Shown here: piece after piece, positions 52,478 through 61,414 of the stretch | Layout: each line of letters opens with the position of its first letter | Position numbering within the stretch: position 1 is the first letter of the stretch | NCBI GenBank assembly: GCA_945874155.1 | Contig: CAMCFO010000004.1 | Location: 1 to 64,000, forward strand | Source: an uncultured Bacteroidales bacterium | Lineage (GTDB): Bacteria; Bacteroidota; Bacteroidia; Bacteroidales; UBA932 | DNA length: 64,000 nt | Direction: 5' to 3' | Translations under genes and position numbers: made by a program | The notes under the pieces: model-generated | Told to the model about the DNA's origin: nothing | Database searches by the model: none | What the model saw: the letters and a program-made list of their open reading frames with translations, nothing else

Positions 52478-53533
52478 TCAGCAGGTGATTTCTCCCTTGA
52501 GGTCGCGGGACAGTTCCCTTTCTATGCACCTGCGGTCTTCCTCCGTTCCGCCGCCGTATTCTCCCATCAGGACAAAGAGCTTGGCAAGGGCACTCTCGGT
52601 GGTGGAGTCGCAGCCATTGACCACTCCGGCTTTCTGAAGACTCTTGCCTGTGGCGTAGATGTTCATATTCACCGTTCCGGAAGGGCACTGAGTGACGTTC
52701 AGCAGCACCTTGCCCATAGAATGGGCCCTGATTACCATATCCAGGAACCATTTTGCCGAAGGTGCGTTCCCTGAGCCGTAGGTTTCTATGATCACAGCCC
52801 TGGTGCCCGGCCCGCAAAGTATGTCCCCGACCACCTCAGGAGTTATTCCGGGATGGATTTTCAGGATGGACACCCTCGTGTCCAATGCTGTCTTGAAGAC
52901 GGGTCCGGCATTCGGGTCGGCGGGCCTTCGTATCAGGGACGTGTTATAGCGTATGGTAATCCCGGCTTCTGCCAGTGGAGGGAAATTCGGACTTCCGAAG
53001 GCATTGAAGTGGTCGGAACTCATCTTGGACGTACGGTTGGCACGCATCAGCAGGCAGTCGAAATAGACACATACCTCAGGCACCATAGCCCTGCCGCAGT
53101 CATCCTTTGCCGAAGCAATTTCCACTGCCGAAATCAGGTTTTCCTTACCGTCCGTGCGGGGTACGCCTATTGGCAGCTGGCTGCCGGTAAAGACCACGGG
53201 CTTGGTGAGATTGTCTATCATAAAACTGATGGCGGAGGCCGAATATGACATAGTGTCGGTGCCGTGCAGGATTACGAAACCGTCGTAGAAACAATATTTC
53301 TCGCGTATGATTTCCACGAGTTTCACCCACATCGAAGGCTCTATGTCCGAGGAGTCGATGACCGGCGAAAAGGAATAGGAGTCGATACGGCAGGCAAATT
53401 TCGACAGTTCAGGCACTTCCTTGAGGATTTGGCTGAAGTCGAAGGGCTTGAGGGTGTTGTCGGCAGGGTCTTCCTTCATTCCTATGGTACCGCCCGTGTA
53501 GATTATAAGTATTGAACTTTTGTTCTTTTTCAT
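52478..53533 (-). CDS. ansA: Type I asparaginase
   Basis: Asparaginase hydrolyses asparagine to aspartate and ammonia. The 351-residue product has both catalytic threonine motifs: YTGGTIGM (12-19) and HGTDTMSYSASAIS (about 94-107), plus the AVIIETYGSGNAP region. It lacks a signal peptide, so it is the cytoplasmic type. Its start overlaps the tatD stop by 4 bases, indicating coupling. Confidence 0.93.
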   Translation of the reverse strand: MKKNKSSILIIYTGGTIGMKEDPADNTLKPFDFSQILKEVPELSKFACRIDSYSFSPVIDSSDIEPSMWVKLVEIIREKYCFYDGFVILHGTDTMSYSASAISFMIDNLTKPVVFTGSQLPIGVPRTDGKENLISAVEIASAKDDCGRAMVPEVCVYFDCLLMRANRTSKMSSDHFNAFGSPNFPPLAEAGITIRYNTSLIRRPADPNAGPVFKTALDTRVSILKIHPGITPEVVGDILCGPGTRAVIIETYGSGNAPSAKWFLDMVIRAHSMGKVLLNVTQCPSGTVNMNIYATGKSLQKAGVVNGCDSTTESALAKLFVLMGEYGGGTEEDRRCIERELSRDLKGEITC

Positions 53534-54300
53534 ATTCCGAAAAGTTTTTCTGCATTGGCCGTGGTGTGGGAGGCCACCTTTTCCAGATTCATTTCCCTGA
53601 TGTCCGCCAGTTTCTGGGCTATGACCGGGATGAGGGCGCTTTCGTTGCGCTGCCCCCTGTATGGAGCAGGGGTGAGATATGGGGAGTCCGTCTCAAGGAG
53701 GATTCTATCTATGGGTATTTCCTTGACTGTCTGCGCAATGGACGCTTTCCTGAAGGTGAGTACTCCGCCTATTCCGACATACCAGTCACCGTAGCGCTGC
53801 AGCTGGGCAAAGGTTTCGTAACTGCCGGTAAAAGCGTGGAATACCCCTCTCAGACCCCTGCCTTTGTAATCGGACAGAATGCGGAGAATGTTGCCTGTGG
53901 CCTCCCGGTTGTGCACGATCACGGGAAGGTCCAGTTTCAGAGCAAGGTCCAGCTGAGTACGGAAAACCTCTTCCTGAACGGCCGGGTCATAGCCCTCCCA
54001 GTAGAAATCCAAGCCTATTTCACCTATGGCGTGGATTTTATGACCGGAAAAGTTTTCCACCAGGTCCAGCTGGGCACGCCAGTCCGGCTTGAGTTCCGTC
54101 GGATGGAGGCCCAGGCAGGGGTAGAGATGCTCCGGGAAAAGGGCTGCAAGCTCGAACATCTTCTCCCGTTCATCTTCGTTTGTGTCGGGAAGGATTATAC
54201 GGGTCACACCGCATTCAACGGCCCGTCGGACCGCGAGGGCTACGTCTTGGGCGAAGGCTTGGTCGTAGAAGTGTGAGTGAGTGTCTATGTATTTGGGCAT
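53530..54300 (-). CDS. tatD: TatD family metal-dependent DNase
   Basis: TatD-type proteins are metal-dependent nucleases of the amidohydrolase fold. The ATG at 54300 gives 256 residues starting MPKYIDTHSHFYD, with metal ligands H8 and H10. Other family motifs are AIGEIGLDFYWEG, PVIVHNREATG, FHAFTGSYE and LLETDSPYL. The upstream in-frame ATG at 54351 would add an unrelated stretch. It overlaps the asparaginase gene by 4 bases. Confidence 0.93.
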   Translation of the reverse strand: MPKYIDTHSHFYDQAFAQDVALAVRRAVECGVTRIILPDTNEDEREKMFELAALFPEHLYPCLGLHPTELKPDWRAQLDLVENFSGHKIHAIGEIGLDFYWEGYDPAVQEEVFRTQLDLALKLDLPVIVHNREATGNILRILSDYKGRGLRGVFHAFTGSYETFAQLQRYGDWYVGIGGVLTFRKASIAQTVKEIPIDRILLETDSPYLTPAPYRGQRNESALIPVIAQKLADIREMNLEKVASHTTANAEKLFGI

Positions 54301-54318
54301 ATTGCTGGTTTGTTTGTG

Positions 54319-54326
54319 CAAAGGTA
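54319..54326 (-). promoter_or_regulatory. -7 box before tatD
   Basis: The minus strand reads TACCTTTG, matching TAnnTTTG, 18 bases before the tatD ATG. No clear -33 box is seen. Confidence 0.4.
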
Positions 54327-54430
54327 ATAAGAAATGGGCAGTTTCATACATTTTGGACTTCAGTTCGGGAGCGTTAAATTCGGGGCGGGAGCAGGAACAT
54401 AGGGGAAGGAGTTGAAATGACGGCGAGTGT

Positions 54431-55570
54431 TCAGATGGTACAGCGGCGCAGGAGGTCCATCTTCAGTAAGCCTTCCGACTCAAGCAGGTTCACCAGTTCA
54501 GAGACCGTCCGGAAAGGGCAGTCGAAACTGGATGCAATCTGCTCCACGCTGATACCCCAGTTATTGCGGACCAGATTCAGTATTTCCGTCATTATCCTGA
54601 GCTTTTCTTCTGGCAGTTTGCCCGCAAAAAGACTCTCCAGTCTGCGGTCTGAACGCCTGACCACATCCTCGCCCAGGCCCAGCCTCCGGTTGAAATCATC
54701 CAGGGAGTTGACTATCTCTGCTATTCCCTCCCTGACCAACAGATTGCAGCCTTCGGAATGCACATCTGAAAGTCTGCCGGGCAGGACATAGACAGAACGG
54801 TCGTAGGAAAAGGCCTGACGGCAGGTCACCATTCCCCCTCCCTTGACTGACGATTCCACCAGCACCACACTATCCGACAACCCGGCTATTATGCGGTTGC
54901 GGCGGATGAAATTCAGGGCCACAGGAGGCGTGAGGGGAGGATAATCGCTCAACAGGGCGCAGTAAGGCAGGGAGGCCAGTTTGTCCGCAAAGTTGCGGTG
55001 GCGGCGGGGATAAATGTCATCCGGACCGGTGGCCATCACAGCTATGCTGGGCATACCACATTCCACCGCCTCGGTATGGGCCACTATGTCCACTCCCAGG
55101 GCAAGCCCGCTCACGATGCACGGGGGATGTCCGGCACAGGCAAGTTTACGGACCAGTTCCCGGCACGCAGTCTCTCCGTAAGGGGTAAGGTCCCTTGTGC
55201 CGACTATGGCTACGAAATTCCTTGTGGAAAAAACCTTTTCCGGATCATCCGAACTGCGCACGAACAGTCCCACAGGTGCGTCCGGACACTGGCGAAGGCG
55301 TTCAGGATAGGCCGGGGAACTGATGCCGACGAAACGGGCACCGGCACTGGCAGCTCTTTCGATATGCCTGGCGGCCTTGTCGATTTCCTCCTGACAGAGG
55401 AGTCTGCCGTATTTGCTGAAAGGGCCCAGCAGCTCGTCCTTGGCTGCCCGGTCCATTGCAAAAACCCCTTCTGCACTGCCGGTCTTCTCCAGCAAGAAAA
55501 GGGCTACCCTCGGTTCATAACCGAAAATGTTGTTGAGGGCACAGAGGCAAATGTTTTCGAAATTGTTCAT
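54431..55570 (-). CDS. dprA: DNA processing protein DprA
   Basis: DprA binds incoming single-stranded DNA and loads RecA during natural transformation; it is also widespread in species not known to take up DNA. The 379-residue product has an N-terminal helical domain, the Rossmann-like core with FVAIVGTRDLTPYGE (about 118-132) and CIVSGLALGVDIVAHTEA (about 151-168), RNRIIAG and a C-terminal winged helix (about 315-375, ISVEQIASSFDCPFRTVSELV). Length is normal. It is a separate unit between tatD and queA on the same strand. Confidence 0.93.
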   Translation of the reverse strand: MNNFENICLCALNNIFGYEPRVALFLLEKTGSAEGVFAMDRAAKDELLGPFSKYGRLLCQEEIDKAARHIERAASAGARFVGISSPAYPERLRQCPDAPVGLFVRSSDDPEKVFSTRNFVAIVGTRDLTPYGETACRELVRKLACAGHPPCIVSGLALGVDIVAHTEAVECGMPSIAVMATGPDDIYPRRHRNFADKLASLPYCALLSDYPPLTPPVALNFIRRNRIIAGLSDSVVLVESSVKGGGMVTCRQAFSYDRSVYVLPGRLSDVHSEGCNLLVREGIAEIVNSLDDFNRRLGLGEDVVRRSDRRLESLFAGKLPEEKLRIMTEILNLVRNNWGISVEQIASSFDCPFRTVSELVNLLESEGLLKMDLLRRCTI

Positions 55571-55612
55571 AGACTTTAGACAATTTTTGCCCCAAATCTA
55601 TGTTCCAAAAAT

Positions 55613-55652
55613 GAAAAAAACGCCATATCTCAAAAAAGATATGACGATTTTT
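55613..55652. terminator. Bidirectional terminator downstream of queA
   Basis: CGCCATATCT (55621-55630) pairs with AGATATGACG (55637-55646) with one mismatch and a 6-base loop. It is flanked by an A-run on the left and a T-run on the right. It lies about 90 bases past the queA stop codon on the minus strand. Confidence 0.7.
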
Positions 55653-55702
55653 ATGCTTTTTTATAAGAAAATTTGCTGCAACTCGTCGGAGACGGGATTT
55701 TC

Positions 55703-55727
55703 ACTGATACGTAAAGCCGGAGACGCT
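55703..55727. repeat. Dispersed 25-base intergenic element, copy 2
   Basis: ACTGATACGT and CGGAGACGCT, five bases apart, repeat the element at 3036-3060. This copy lies 12 bases downstream of the queA stop codon and before a terminator hairpin, the same relation as copy 1 to its gene. Confidence 0.5.
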
Positions 55728-55738
55728 CACGATTTTCA

Positions 55739-56788
55739 TCAGATAATGAGGAGTGCATCTCCGTATGGACCGAATTTGTAGTCGTTCTCCAAAGCCTGGC
55801 TGTAGGCCTCCATCACCTTCTCATAACCACCGAAAGCAGCCACAGACATAAGCATCGTGGACTCCGGAAGATGGAAATTGGAGACTATGCAGTTCGGAAC
55901 CGAAAAACGGTACGGAGGGAAAATGAATTTGTTGGTCCATCCGTCGAAAGGCTTCACCTTGTCGTCCGTAGTGACAAAGGTTTCCAGACCGCGGATGACG
56001 GTAATACCCACTGCCAGCACTTTGTGGCCGGCATCCTTGGTGGAATTGATCAGCTCTGCCGCCTCCGGGGTGACAATGAGCCTCTCGGAATCCATCTTGT
56101 GCTTGGACAGGTCCTCCACATCCACAGGACGGAAATGGCCTATGCCCATATGCAAGGTAATGTAAGCCTTGTTGATATCCTTGAGTATCATCCTGTTGAA
56201 GAGTTCCCTGCTGAAATGCAGACCTGCCGCAGGAGCGCAAACCGCACCTTCTTCCGTGGCAAAAATGGTCTGATAACGCTCGGCATCCTCGGGAGTCACC
56301 TGCGGTTTCACCCATTTCGGAACAGGGGTCTCGCCGAGAGAGTAGAGCACGCTCTTGAACTCCTCATAACTTCCGTCGTAGAGGAAACGGAGAGTTCTGC
56401 CGCGGCTGGTTGTGTTGTCTATGACCTCAGCAACGAGGGAATCGTCTTCTCCGAAATAAAGTTTGTTGCCGATACGGATTTTGCGTGCAGGGTCCACGAT
56501 TACATCCCAGAGCCTCTGCTCACTGTTCAGTTCCCTCAGAAGGAAAACCTCGATATCGGCCCCGGTCTTCTCCTTTTTGCCATAGAGGCGTGCCGGGAAA
56601 ACTTTCGTATTGTTGAAAACGAAGGTGTCGCCCTTTTCGAAGTAGTCGATGATATTCTTGAACAACCTGTGCTCTATTTCTCCCGTATCCTTGTGGAGAA
56701 CCATAAGTTTGCACTCGTCGCGCCAATAGGACGGCTCAGAGGCAATTTTGTCTGCCGTAAGATTGAATTTGAATTGTGAAAGTTTCAT
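55739..56788 (-). CDS. queA: S-adenosylmethionine:tRNA ribosyltransferase-isomerase
   Basis: QueA adds the ribosyl part of SAM to preQ1 in tRNA to form epoxyqueuosine. The 349-residue product shows the family landmarks [16 protein letters not shown] near the start, [59 protein letters not shown] and [17 protein letters not shown]. Length is normal. No other queuosine gene is adjacent. Confidence 0.96.
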   Translation of the reverse strand: MKLSQFKFNLTADKIASEPSYWRDECKLMVLHKDTGEIEHRLFKNIIDYFEKGDTFVFNNTKVFPARLYGKKEKTGADIEVFLLRELNSEQRLWDVIVDPARKIRIGNKLYFGEDDSLVAEVIDNTTSRGRTLRFLYDGSYEEFKSVLYSLGETPVPKWVKPQVTPEDAERYQTIFATEEGAVCAPAAGLHFSRELFNRMILKDINKAYITLHMGIGHFRPVDVEDLSKHKMDSERLIVTPEAAELINSTKDAGHKVLAVGITVIRGLETFVTTDDKVKPFDGWTNKFIFPPYRFSVPNCIVSNFHLPESTMLMSVAAFGGYEKVMEAYSQALENDYKFGPYGDALLII

Positions 56789-56865
56789 TTCCGCAAAAAA
56801 TTATCAATAAGTTATACGATTTTTTTGCAAAAATGTTTCACTTTCACATAGAAAATTTCAAAAAA

Positions 56866-57507
56866 TCATATACGGACCTCCCGGAACACCTCTGCAATGG
56901 AAGGATAGGTGTTGTGCAGATAGGGAGGGAGAGAGGATTTCGCCACCCAGACAGCCTTGGTTATATCCTCCTCCTTCTGAGGGGTAAGGTCGGTGGGATT
57001 GTTATAGAGCATATCGAACCACCAGGTGTGCTTCAGATGCCATATTCCGTTGCGCCGGTAACAATGGTCGGTCACGCAGATAAGGTCACGGAGTATGAGT
57101 CCTTCCACACCCGTTTCCTCCTCCACTTCCCTCAGGGCACAGGTCTGAATGGTCTCCCCTGCCTCCTGATGGCCCTTGGGCAGGTCCCAGAGGTCGTTGC
57201 GGCGTATCAGAAGGTAGTCTCCCCTGCGGTTCGACACCAGCCCCCCGCCTGCATTGACCTGCACAAATTCGGCACAGATGCTGTTGTAGGTCAACTCCGG
57301 ATGCTCCGACGGCACATAGACCCTGTGGAGGGAATCGGATTTCTCGAACAGATTCACCAGCTCGTGTATAATGGAAGTTCCGTTGCCGGCAGAAGACGAC
57401 TCGTATGGCAGACAGAATATGATGGCATTGGGGTCAGAAAGGGCCGCCTCGTCTTGAGGACATATTATTATGCACCTTTTTTCAAAGTATATTCTGTGAG
57501 TTTCCAT
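56866..57507 (-). CDS. Nudix hydrolase with N-terminal extension
   Basis: Nudix enzymes hydrolyse nucleoside diphosphates linked to another group. The ATG at 57507 gives 213 residues. The first 70 or so have no recognised motif; then comes the Nudix domain, with the full box GHQEAGETIQTCALREVEEETG (about 118-139). RRGDYLLIRRNDLWDLPKG precedes it. The substrate is unknown. It is divergent from the SRPBCC-methyltransferase pair, with an 82-base shared upstream region. Confidence 0.88.
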   Translation of the reverse strand: METHRIYFEKRCIIICPQDEAALSDPNAIIFCLPYESSSAGNGTSIIHELVNLFEKSDSLHRVYVPSEHPELTYNSICAEFVQVNAGGGLVSNRRGDYLLIRRNDLWDLPKGHQEAGETIQTCALREVEEETGVEGLILRDLICVTDHCYRRNGIWHLKHTWWFDMLYNNPTDLTPQKEEDITKAVWVAKSSLPPYLHNTYPSIAEVFREVRI

Positions 57508-57517
57508 TAAAACATTG

Positions 57518-57559
57518 TATTTTTGCAATTCACAATAGAGGCAAAAGCCCGCAAATATA
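57518..57559. promoter_or_regulatory. Divergent promoter region between the Nudix and SRPBCC genes
   Basis: The plus strand has TATTTTTG (57518-57525) facing the SRPBCC gene, and the minus strand has TATATTTG (57552-57559) facing the Nudix gene. Both match TAnnTTTG and point past each other. Clear -33 elements are not seen. Confidence 0.4.
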
Positions 57560-57589
57560 AGGATTTATCCTGAAAAACTTTTATCATTT

Positions 57590-58033
57590 ATGGCAACCTA
57601 CAAAAGCAAACAGACTCTGGTTTCCAAGGCTCCGTATGAGCTCTATATGGCAGTGACGGACCTGAGGAACATCATAAATATGCTTCCGCAAGACAAAAGG
57701 GAAGGTGTGACAGCGGATTTCGACAGCATCCACGCCACCATACAGGGTTTCAGCATAGGTATGAGAGTGACCGAGAGAAGCCCGTACAACCTGCTGAAAC
57801 TCAAGGATGACGGAGCCCCTTTCAGCTTCAGCATAGAACTGCATTTCGACCAGGCGGCCTATGCTTCCCAAACCCTCTTCCACATAGTAGTTGAGGCAGA
57901 TCTCAATTTCATGATGAAGACCCTGCTCGGGTCCAAAATCCAGAGTGGCATAGACAAGATTGCGGAAAGTCTCGCGGATGCCTCCAACGGCAAGATGCCT
58001 GAGGGATTCGACCCGAAACAATTCGGTCTCTGA
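57590..58033 (+). CDS. SRPBCC-fold protein of unknown function
   Basis: The 147-residue product looks like a START/SRPBCC-type ligand-binding fold: SKAPYELYMAVTDLRN near the start, a central beta region (IQGFSIGMRVTERSPYNLLKLKDDG) and a C-terminal helix (LNFMMKTLLGSKIQSGIDKIAESLAD). There is no signal peptide. The same small family is widespread in Bacteroidetes without assigned function. Its stop codon overlaps the start of the rRNA methyltransferase gene by one base, implying coupled translation and perhaps a shared role. Confidence 0.7.
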   Translation: MATYKSKQTLVSKAPYELYMAVTDLRNIINMLPQDKREGVTADFDSIHATIQGFSIGMRVTERSPYNLLKLKDDGAPFSFSIELHFDQAAYASQTLFHIVVEADLNFMMKTLLGSKIQSGIDKIAESLADASNGKMPEGFDPKQFGL

Positions 58034-59403
58034 TGACTGAGGGCGCATTTTCCCTGATGCTCGAAGAAGCCTTCGGCAGGGAAAGGGCGGATGTGATACT
58101 CCGGTCCCTGGACGAAGAAGCATCCACTTCCATCCGGCTCAACCCGTTGAAGGTCAAGTCCGAACCGGAAGTATCACAGGATAATTCCATCGAAGTGCCC
58201 TGGTGCCGTGAGGGACGCATACTATCCGAAAGGCCTTCCTTCACAATGGACCCTGCATTCCACAGCGGGGCCTATTATGTACAGGACTCTTCCTCAATGT
58301 TTGTGGGGCACATCTTCCGCAGGCTGTTGGAAAATCAGAAGGGCAGATTGAGGGTGCTGGACCTCTGTGCAGCTCCCGGAGGCAAGACTACGGATATGGC
58401 CTCATCCCTCAGGGAACATTGCGGGGAGGATTTCCTGCTGGTTTCCAACGAGGTGATGTCCAACCGCTGCGGCATCCTGGCGGACAATGTGGCAAGGTGG
58501 GGGGATCCCAATGTGATTGTGACATCTGCAGACCCTGCTGCCTTTGCCTCCCTTGGAGAATTTTTCGATATCATACTCACGGATGTACCCTGTTCCGGAG
58601 AAGGTATGTTCCGCAAGGACGAAGATGCTGTCAGACAATGGTCTGCAGATACGGTAGGACTATGTTGTGCAAGGCAGAAAAGAATCCTGGCGGATGTCTG
58701 GCCTGCGCTCAAAGGAGGCGGTCTGCTGATTTATTCCACCTGCACCTTCAACAACAGGGAAAACGACGGAAATGTCCAATGGATAAAGGAGAGTCTTGGC
58801 GCTGAGGTGGTGACCCCAGAATGTCCCTTCGGACAGGCAATCAAAACTCTGTACGGCTATTCTTTGGCTCCCGGCTTCGCTCCTGGAGAGGGACAGTATT
58901 GCGCTGCCCTGAAAAAGACTGAGTATGCGGGAAAGCGGGAAGAAGGCCGCAGGAGGGAAAGCGGAAAGAAGGCTGTCCGTAAGAATGGACCGGAACAGAT
59001 ATTGAAAAGCTATTTCAGTTTCGATGCTGAAATCTCCGAGCGCAACGGGACTTTGATTGCAGTGCCTTCCCACATAGCCGAAGATGTGGCTGCAGTGGCC
59101 TCCTCCTTGCGCACACTGTCTTCAGGGGTCAAATGCGGATGCCTTAAAAACGGCAAGCTCGTGCCTGATGAAGACCTGATACTCAATGCTTTCCTGAAAG
59201 AGGATGCCTTACCAACCATAGAAACTGACAGGCAGACCGCTCTGGCCTACCTGCACAGGGATACCATCGTTCTCGGGCCTGATGTGCCGAGGGGCTATGT
59301 GGCCTTGAAGTGGAAAGAGGTGAGATACGGAGTGGTCAACAATCTGGGCAACCGCTGCAACAATCTGCACCCGATGAGCCGTAGAATACTGATGCGCGTC
59401 TGA
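58033..59403 (+). CDS. RsmF/NOL1-NOP2-Sun family rRNA (cytosine-5) methyltransferase
   Basis: This enzyme methylates a cytosine in rRNA (RsmF/YebU-like). The 456 residues contain the SAM-binding motif LDLCAAPGGKTTD (about 110-122), the catalytic PCSGEGMFRKD (about 187-197) and the second catalytic Cys in YSTCTF (about 234-239). A basic linker (about 300-325) precedes a C-terminal RsmF-like domain ending RYGVVNNLGNRCNNLHPMSRRILMR. It is coupled to the SRPBCC gene by a one-base overlap, and only one base separates its stop from that of the convergent S41 protease. Confidence 0.9.
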   Translation: MTEGAFSLMLEEAFGRERADVILRSLDEEASTSIRLNPLKVKSEPEVSQDNSIEVPWCREGRILSERPSFTMDPAFHSGAYYVQDSSSMFVGHIFRRLLENQKGRLRVLDLCAAPGGKTTDMASSLREHCGEDFLLVSNEVMSNRCGILADNVARWGDPNVIVTSADPAAFASLGEFFDIILTDVPCSGEGMFRKDEDAVRQWSADTVGLCCARQKRILADVWPALKGGGLLIYSTCTFNNRENDGNVQWIKESLGAEVVTPECPFGQAIKTLYGYSLAPGFAPGEGQYCAALKKTEYAGKREEGRRRESGKKAVRKNGPEQILKSYFSFDAEISERNGTLIAVPSHIAEDVAAVASSLRTLSSGVKCGCLKNGKLVPDEDLILNAFLKEDALPTIETDRQTALAYLHRDTIVLGPDVPRGYVALKWKEVRYGVVNNLGNRCNNLHPMSRRILMRV

Positions 59404-59404
59404 A

Positions 59405-60988
59405 TCAGAACAATTCGTGGGGCTTGCGGGCCTCTTCCACAGTCTTGTCCACAACTATCCAGAGCCTGTAGAAAGCCTCTTCCCCAAGTTTGGAATAGCG
59501 TCCCACCAGTGCATTCACCTGAGGCATCATATAGGAGGATGTTTCCTCCCATTCCCCCGGCTCCGGCTTCAGTCCCTGCTTCGCTGCATATTTGAGGAAC
59601 TGCTGGTCCATCTTGTGGGAATCCAGCCAGGACTGCAAACTGGCGAAATCTTCAATCTGGGAGAGTTCGCTGCGGTAACGGTCGAAAACCGCGCTCGCAA
59701 AACGCATAGCCACTGCCTTTTTGTTGCACTGGATGTAGAAATTGGAGGCCCTTGTCGTGTCCATAGGCACAAATACGTCCGGAACAATCCCGCCTCCTCC
59801 ATAGACCCTGCGGCCGGATTTGGTGTAATAGACCTCATCCGTATTGACTTTTATGCTGTCGGCAGAAGTGAGTTCTCCCCTGGTGTACCTTTCGTAGATA
59901 TCGTAGGCATAATGGTCCGAATAGGGCTTCTGGATGCAACGGCCCGAAGGAGTGTAAAACCTTGCGACAGTGAGTCTTACCCCACTTCCATCGGTGAAGT
60001 TTATAGGTTCCTGCACCAGTCCTTTTCCGAATGAGCGGCGTCCCACTATCACTCCCCTGTCGTTGTCCTGCATTGCCCCGGCAAAGATTTCGCTCGATGA
60101 GGCAGAAACCTCATCTATGAGCACAGAAAGCTGAATGTCCTTGAGTGAACCCCTTCCGTCAGCATCCAGGTCTGAACGGCTGCGGTGCAGGCCCTCCATA
60201 TAGACAACCTTGTCCCCTTTTTCCAGGAATTCATTGCAGAGCAGATAGGCCTGATCGAGATAGCCTCCGGTGTTTTCCCTGAGATCGAAAATCAGATGGG
60301 TCATACCCTGGGCCTTGAGTTTGATGGCAGCGCTTATGAATTCGCTGTAGGTGGTGCGGGTGAATTTGGTGAGACGGATATAGCCGGTGGTGCTGTCCAG
60401 CATAAAGGCCGCGTCCACACAATGTACCGGAATCTTGTCCCTGGTGATGTCAAAGGGGATTTTTTCTCCTGCCCTGTCAACGGTAACCGTTACCTTGGTG
60501 CCGGCCGGACCTTTCATCAGCCTCACCATCGAGTCCTGAGGGGTTTTCTGTCCGGCAATGTCACGACTGTCCACCCTGATGATGCGGTCGCCCTGCTGAA
60601 GCCCCGCCTTTTCCGAAGGTCCTCCCGGAATCACACTCAGCACTATGGCCGTATCGTTGGGTACATTGAATTGAATACCTATGCCTTCGAAATTGCCGGA
60701 GAGTTCAGTCTCGGAAGCCTCCAGCTCCACCGGCGGCAGATACACGGAATGGGGATCCAACTTGCCCAGGGCGGCTGTGACGGCAGCATCCGTGAGTGCC
60801 TTGACATCCACAGTGTCCACATAGTTTTCCTGAACCTGCTGAAGTATGAGGTTGAGCTTGCGCCAACGGTTGTAATCCCCATCGAAAGTCTTCTGCCGGT
60901 TTACGAAAGTGAAGACTATGAGTGTTGCCAAAACCCCGATGACAGCGCCGAGCACGGCTGACACTGCCGCATAAGTATTCCTTTTCAT
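59405..60988 (-). CDS. S41 family C-terminal processing peptidase
   Basis: This is a carboxy-terminal processing protease acting in the periplasm. The 527 residues have an N-terminal membrane anchor (about 7-29), the LDPHSVYLPP region, a PDZ domain (about 98-185, with GGPSEKAGLQQGDRI) and the S41 catalytic core. The latter shows LIFDLRENTGGYLD (about 232-245), the catalytic Ser within VSASSSEIFAGAMQD (294-308) and Lys322 in SFGKGLVQ. Length is normal for Bacteroidetes CtpA-like enzymes. It starts 21 bases after the deaminase gene, forming a unit with it and the acyl-CoA ligase. Confidence 0.93.
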   Translation of the reverse strand: MKRNTYAAVSAVLGAVIGVLATLIVFTFVNRQKTFDGDYNRWRKLNLILQQVQENYVDTVDVKALTDAAVTAALGKLDPHSVYLPPVELEASETELSGNFEGIGIQFNVPNDTAIVLSVIPGGPSEKAGLQQGDRIIRVDSRDIAGQKTPQDSMVRLMKGPAGTKVTVTVDRAGEKIPFDITRDKIPVHCVDAAFMLDSTTGYIRLTKFTRTTYSEFISAAIKLKAQGMTHLIFDLRENTGGYLDQAYLLCNEFLEKGDKVVYMEGLHRSRSDLDADGRGSLKDIQLSVLIDEVSASSSEIFAGAMQDNDRGVIVGRRSFGKGLVQEPINFTDGSGVRLTVARFYTPSGRCIQKPYSDHYAYDIYERYTRGELTSADSIKVNTDEVYYTKSGRRVYGGGGIVPDVFVPMDTTRASNFYIQCNKKAVAMRFASAVFDRYRSELSQIEDFASLQSWLDSHKMDQQFLKYAAKQGLKPEPGEWEETSSYMMPQVNALVGRYSKLGEEAFYRLWIVVDKTVEEARKPHELF

Positions 60989-61009
60989 TGTTGCAATCGT
61001 TTTATAAGA

Positions 61010-61414
61010 TCAGCCGACCTGCTCAATTTCTATACCTGCCCGGCGAAGTAGATCCACCCCGTCAGTAAGCCGGTAGGCGTCGGTATAGACCACACGCCTG
61101 ATGCCGGCCTGAATGATGAGCTTGGCACATTCCACACATGGGGAAGCAGTCACATAGAGAGTCGCCCCTTCTGAAGAATTGCCCGACTTGGCAACCTTGG
61201 TGATGGCATTGGCCTCTGCGTGGAGCACATAGGGCTTGGTGACACCGTTCTCGTCCTCACACACATTCTCGAAGCCGGAGGGGGTGCCGTTGTAGCCGTC
61301 GGATATGATCATCCTGTCCTTGACTATCAAAGCCCCCACCTGCCGTCTCTTGCAATAGGAATTCCTTGCCCAGACGGCGGCCATTTCCAGATATGCCTTG
61401 TCGAATTTTTCCAT
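61010..61414 (-). CDS. dCMP deaminase family protein
   Basis: This zinc enzyme deaminates dCMP to dUMP or a related cytidine nucleotide. The 134-residue product has the zinc site and proton shuttle H65-A-E67 (VLHAEANA) and C93-x2-C96 (SPCVEC), with GYNGTPSGFENVCED typical of the dCMP deaminase/ComEB group. Its ATG overlaps the ligase stop by one base. dUMP supply for dTMP synthesis is the likely role. Confidence 0.92.
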   Translation of the reverse strand: MEKFDKAYLEMAAVWARNSYCKRRQVGALIVKDRMIISDGYNGTPSGFENVCEDENGVTKPYVLHAEANAITKVAKSGNSSEGATLYVTASPCVECAKLIIQAGIRRVVYTDAYRLTDGVDLLRRAGIEIEQVG

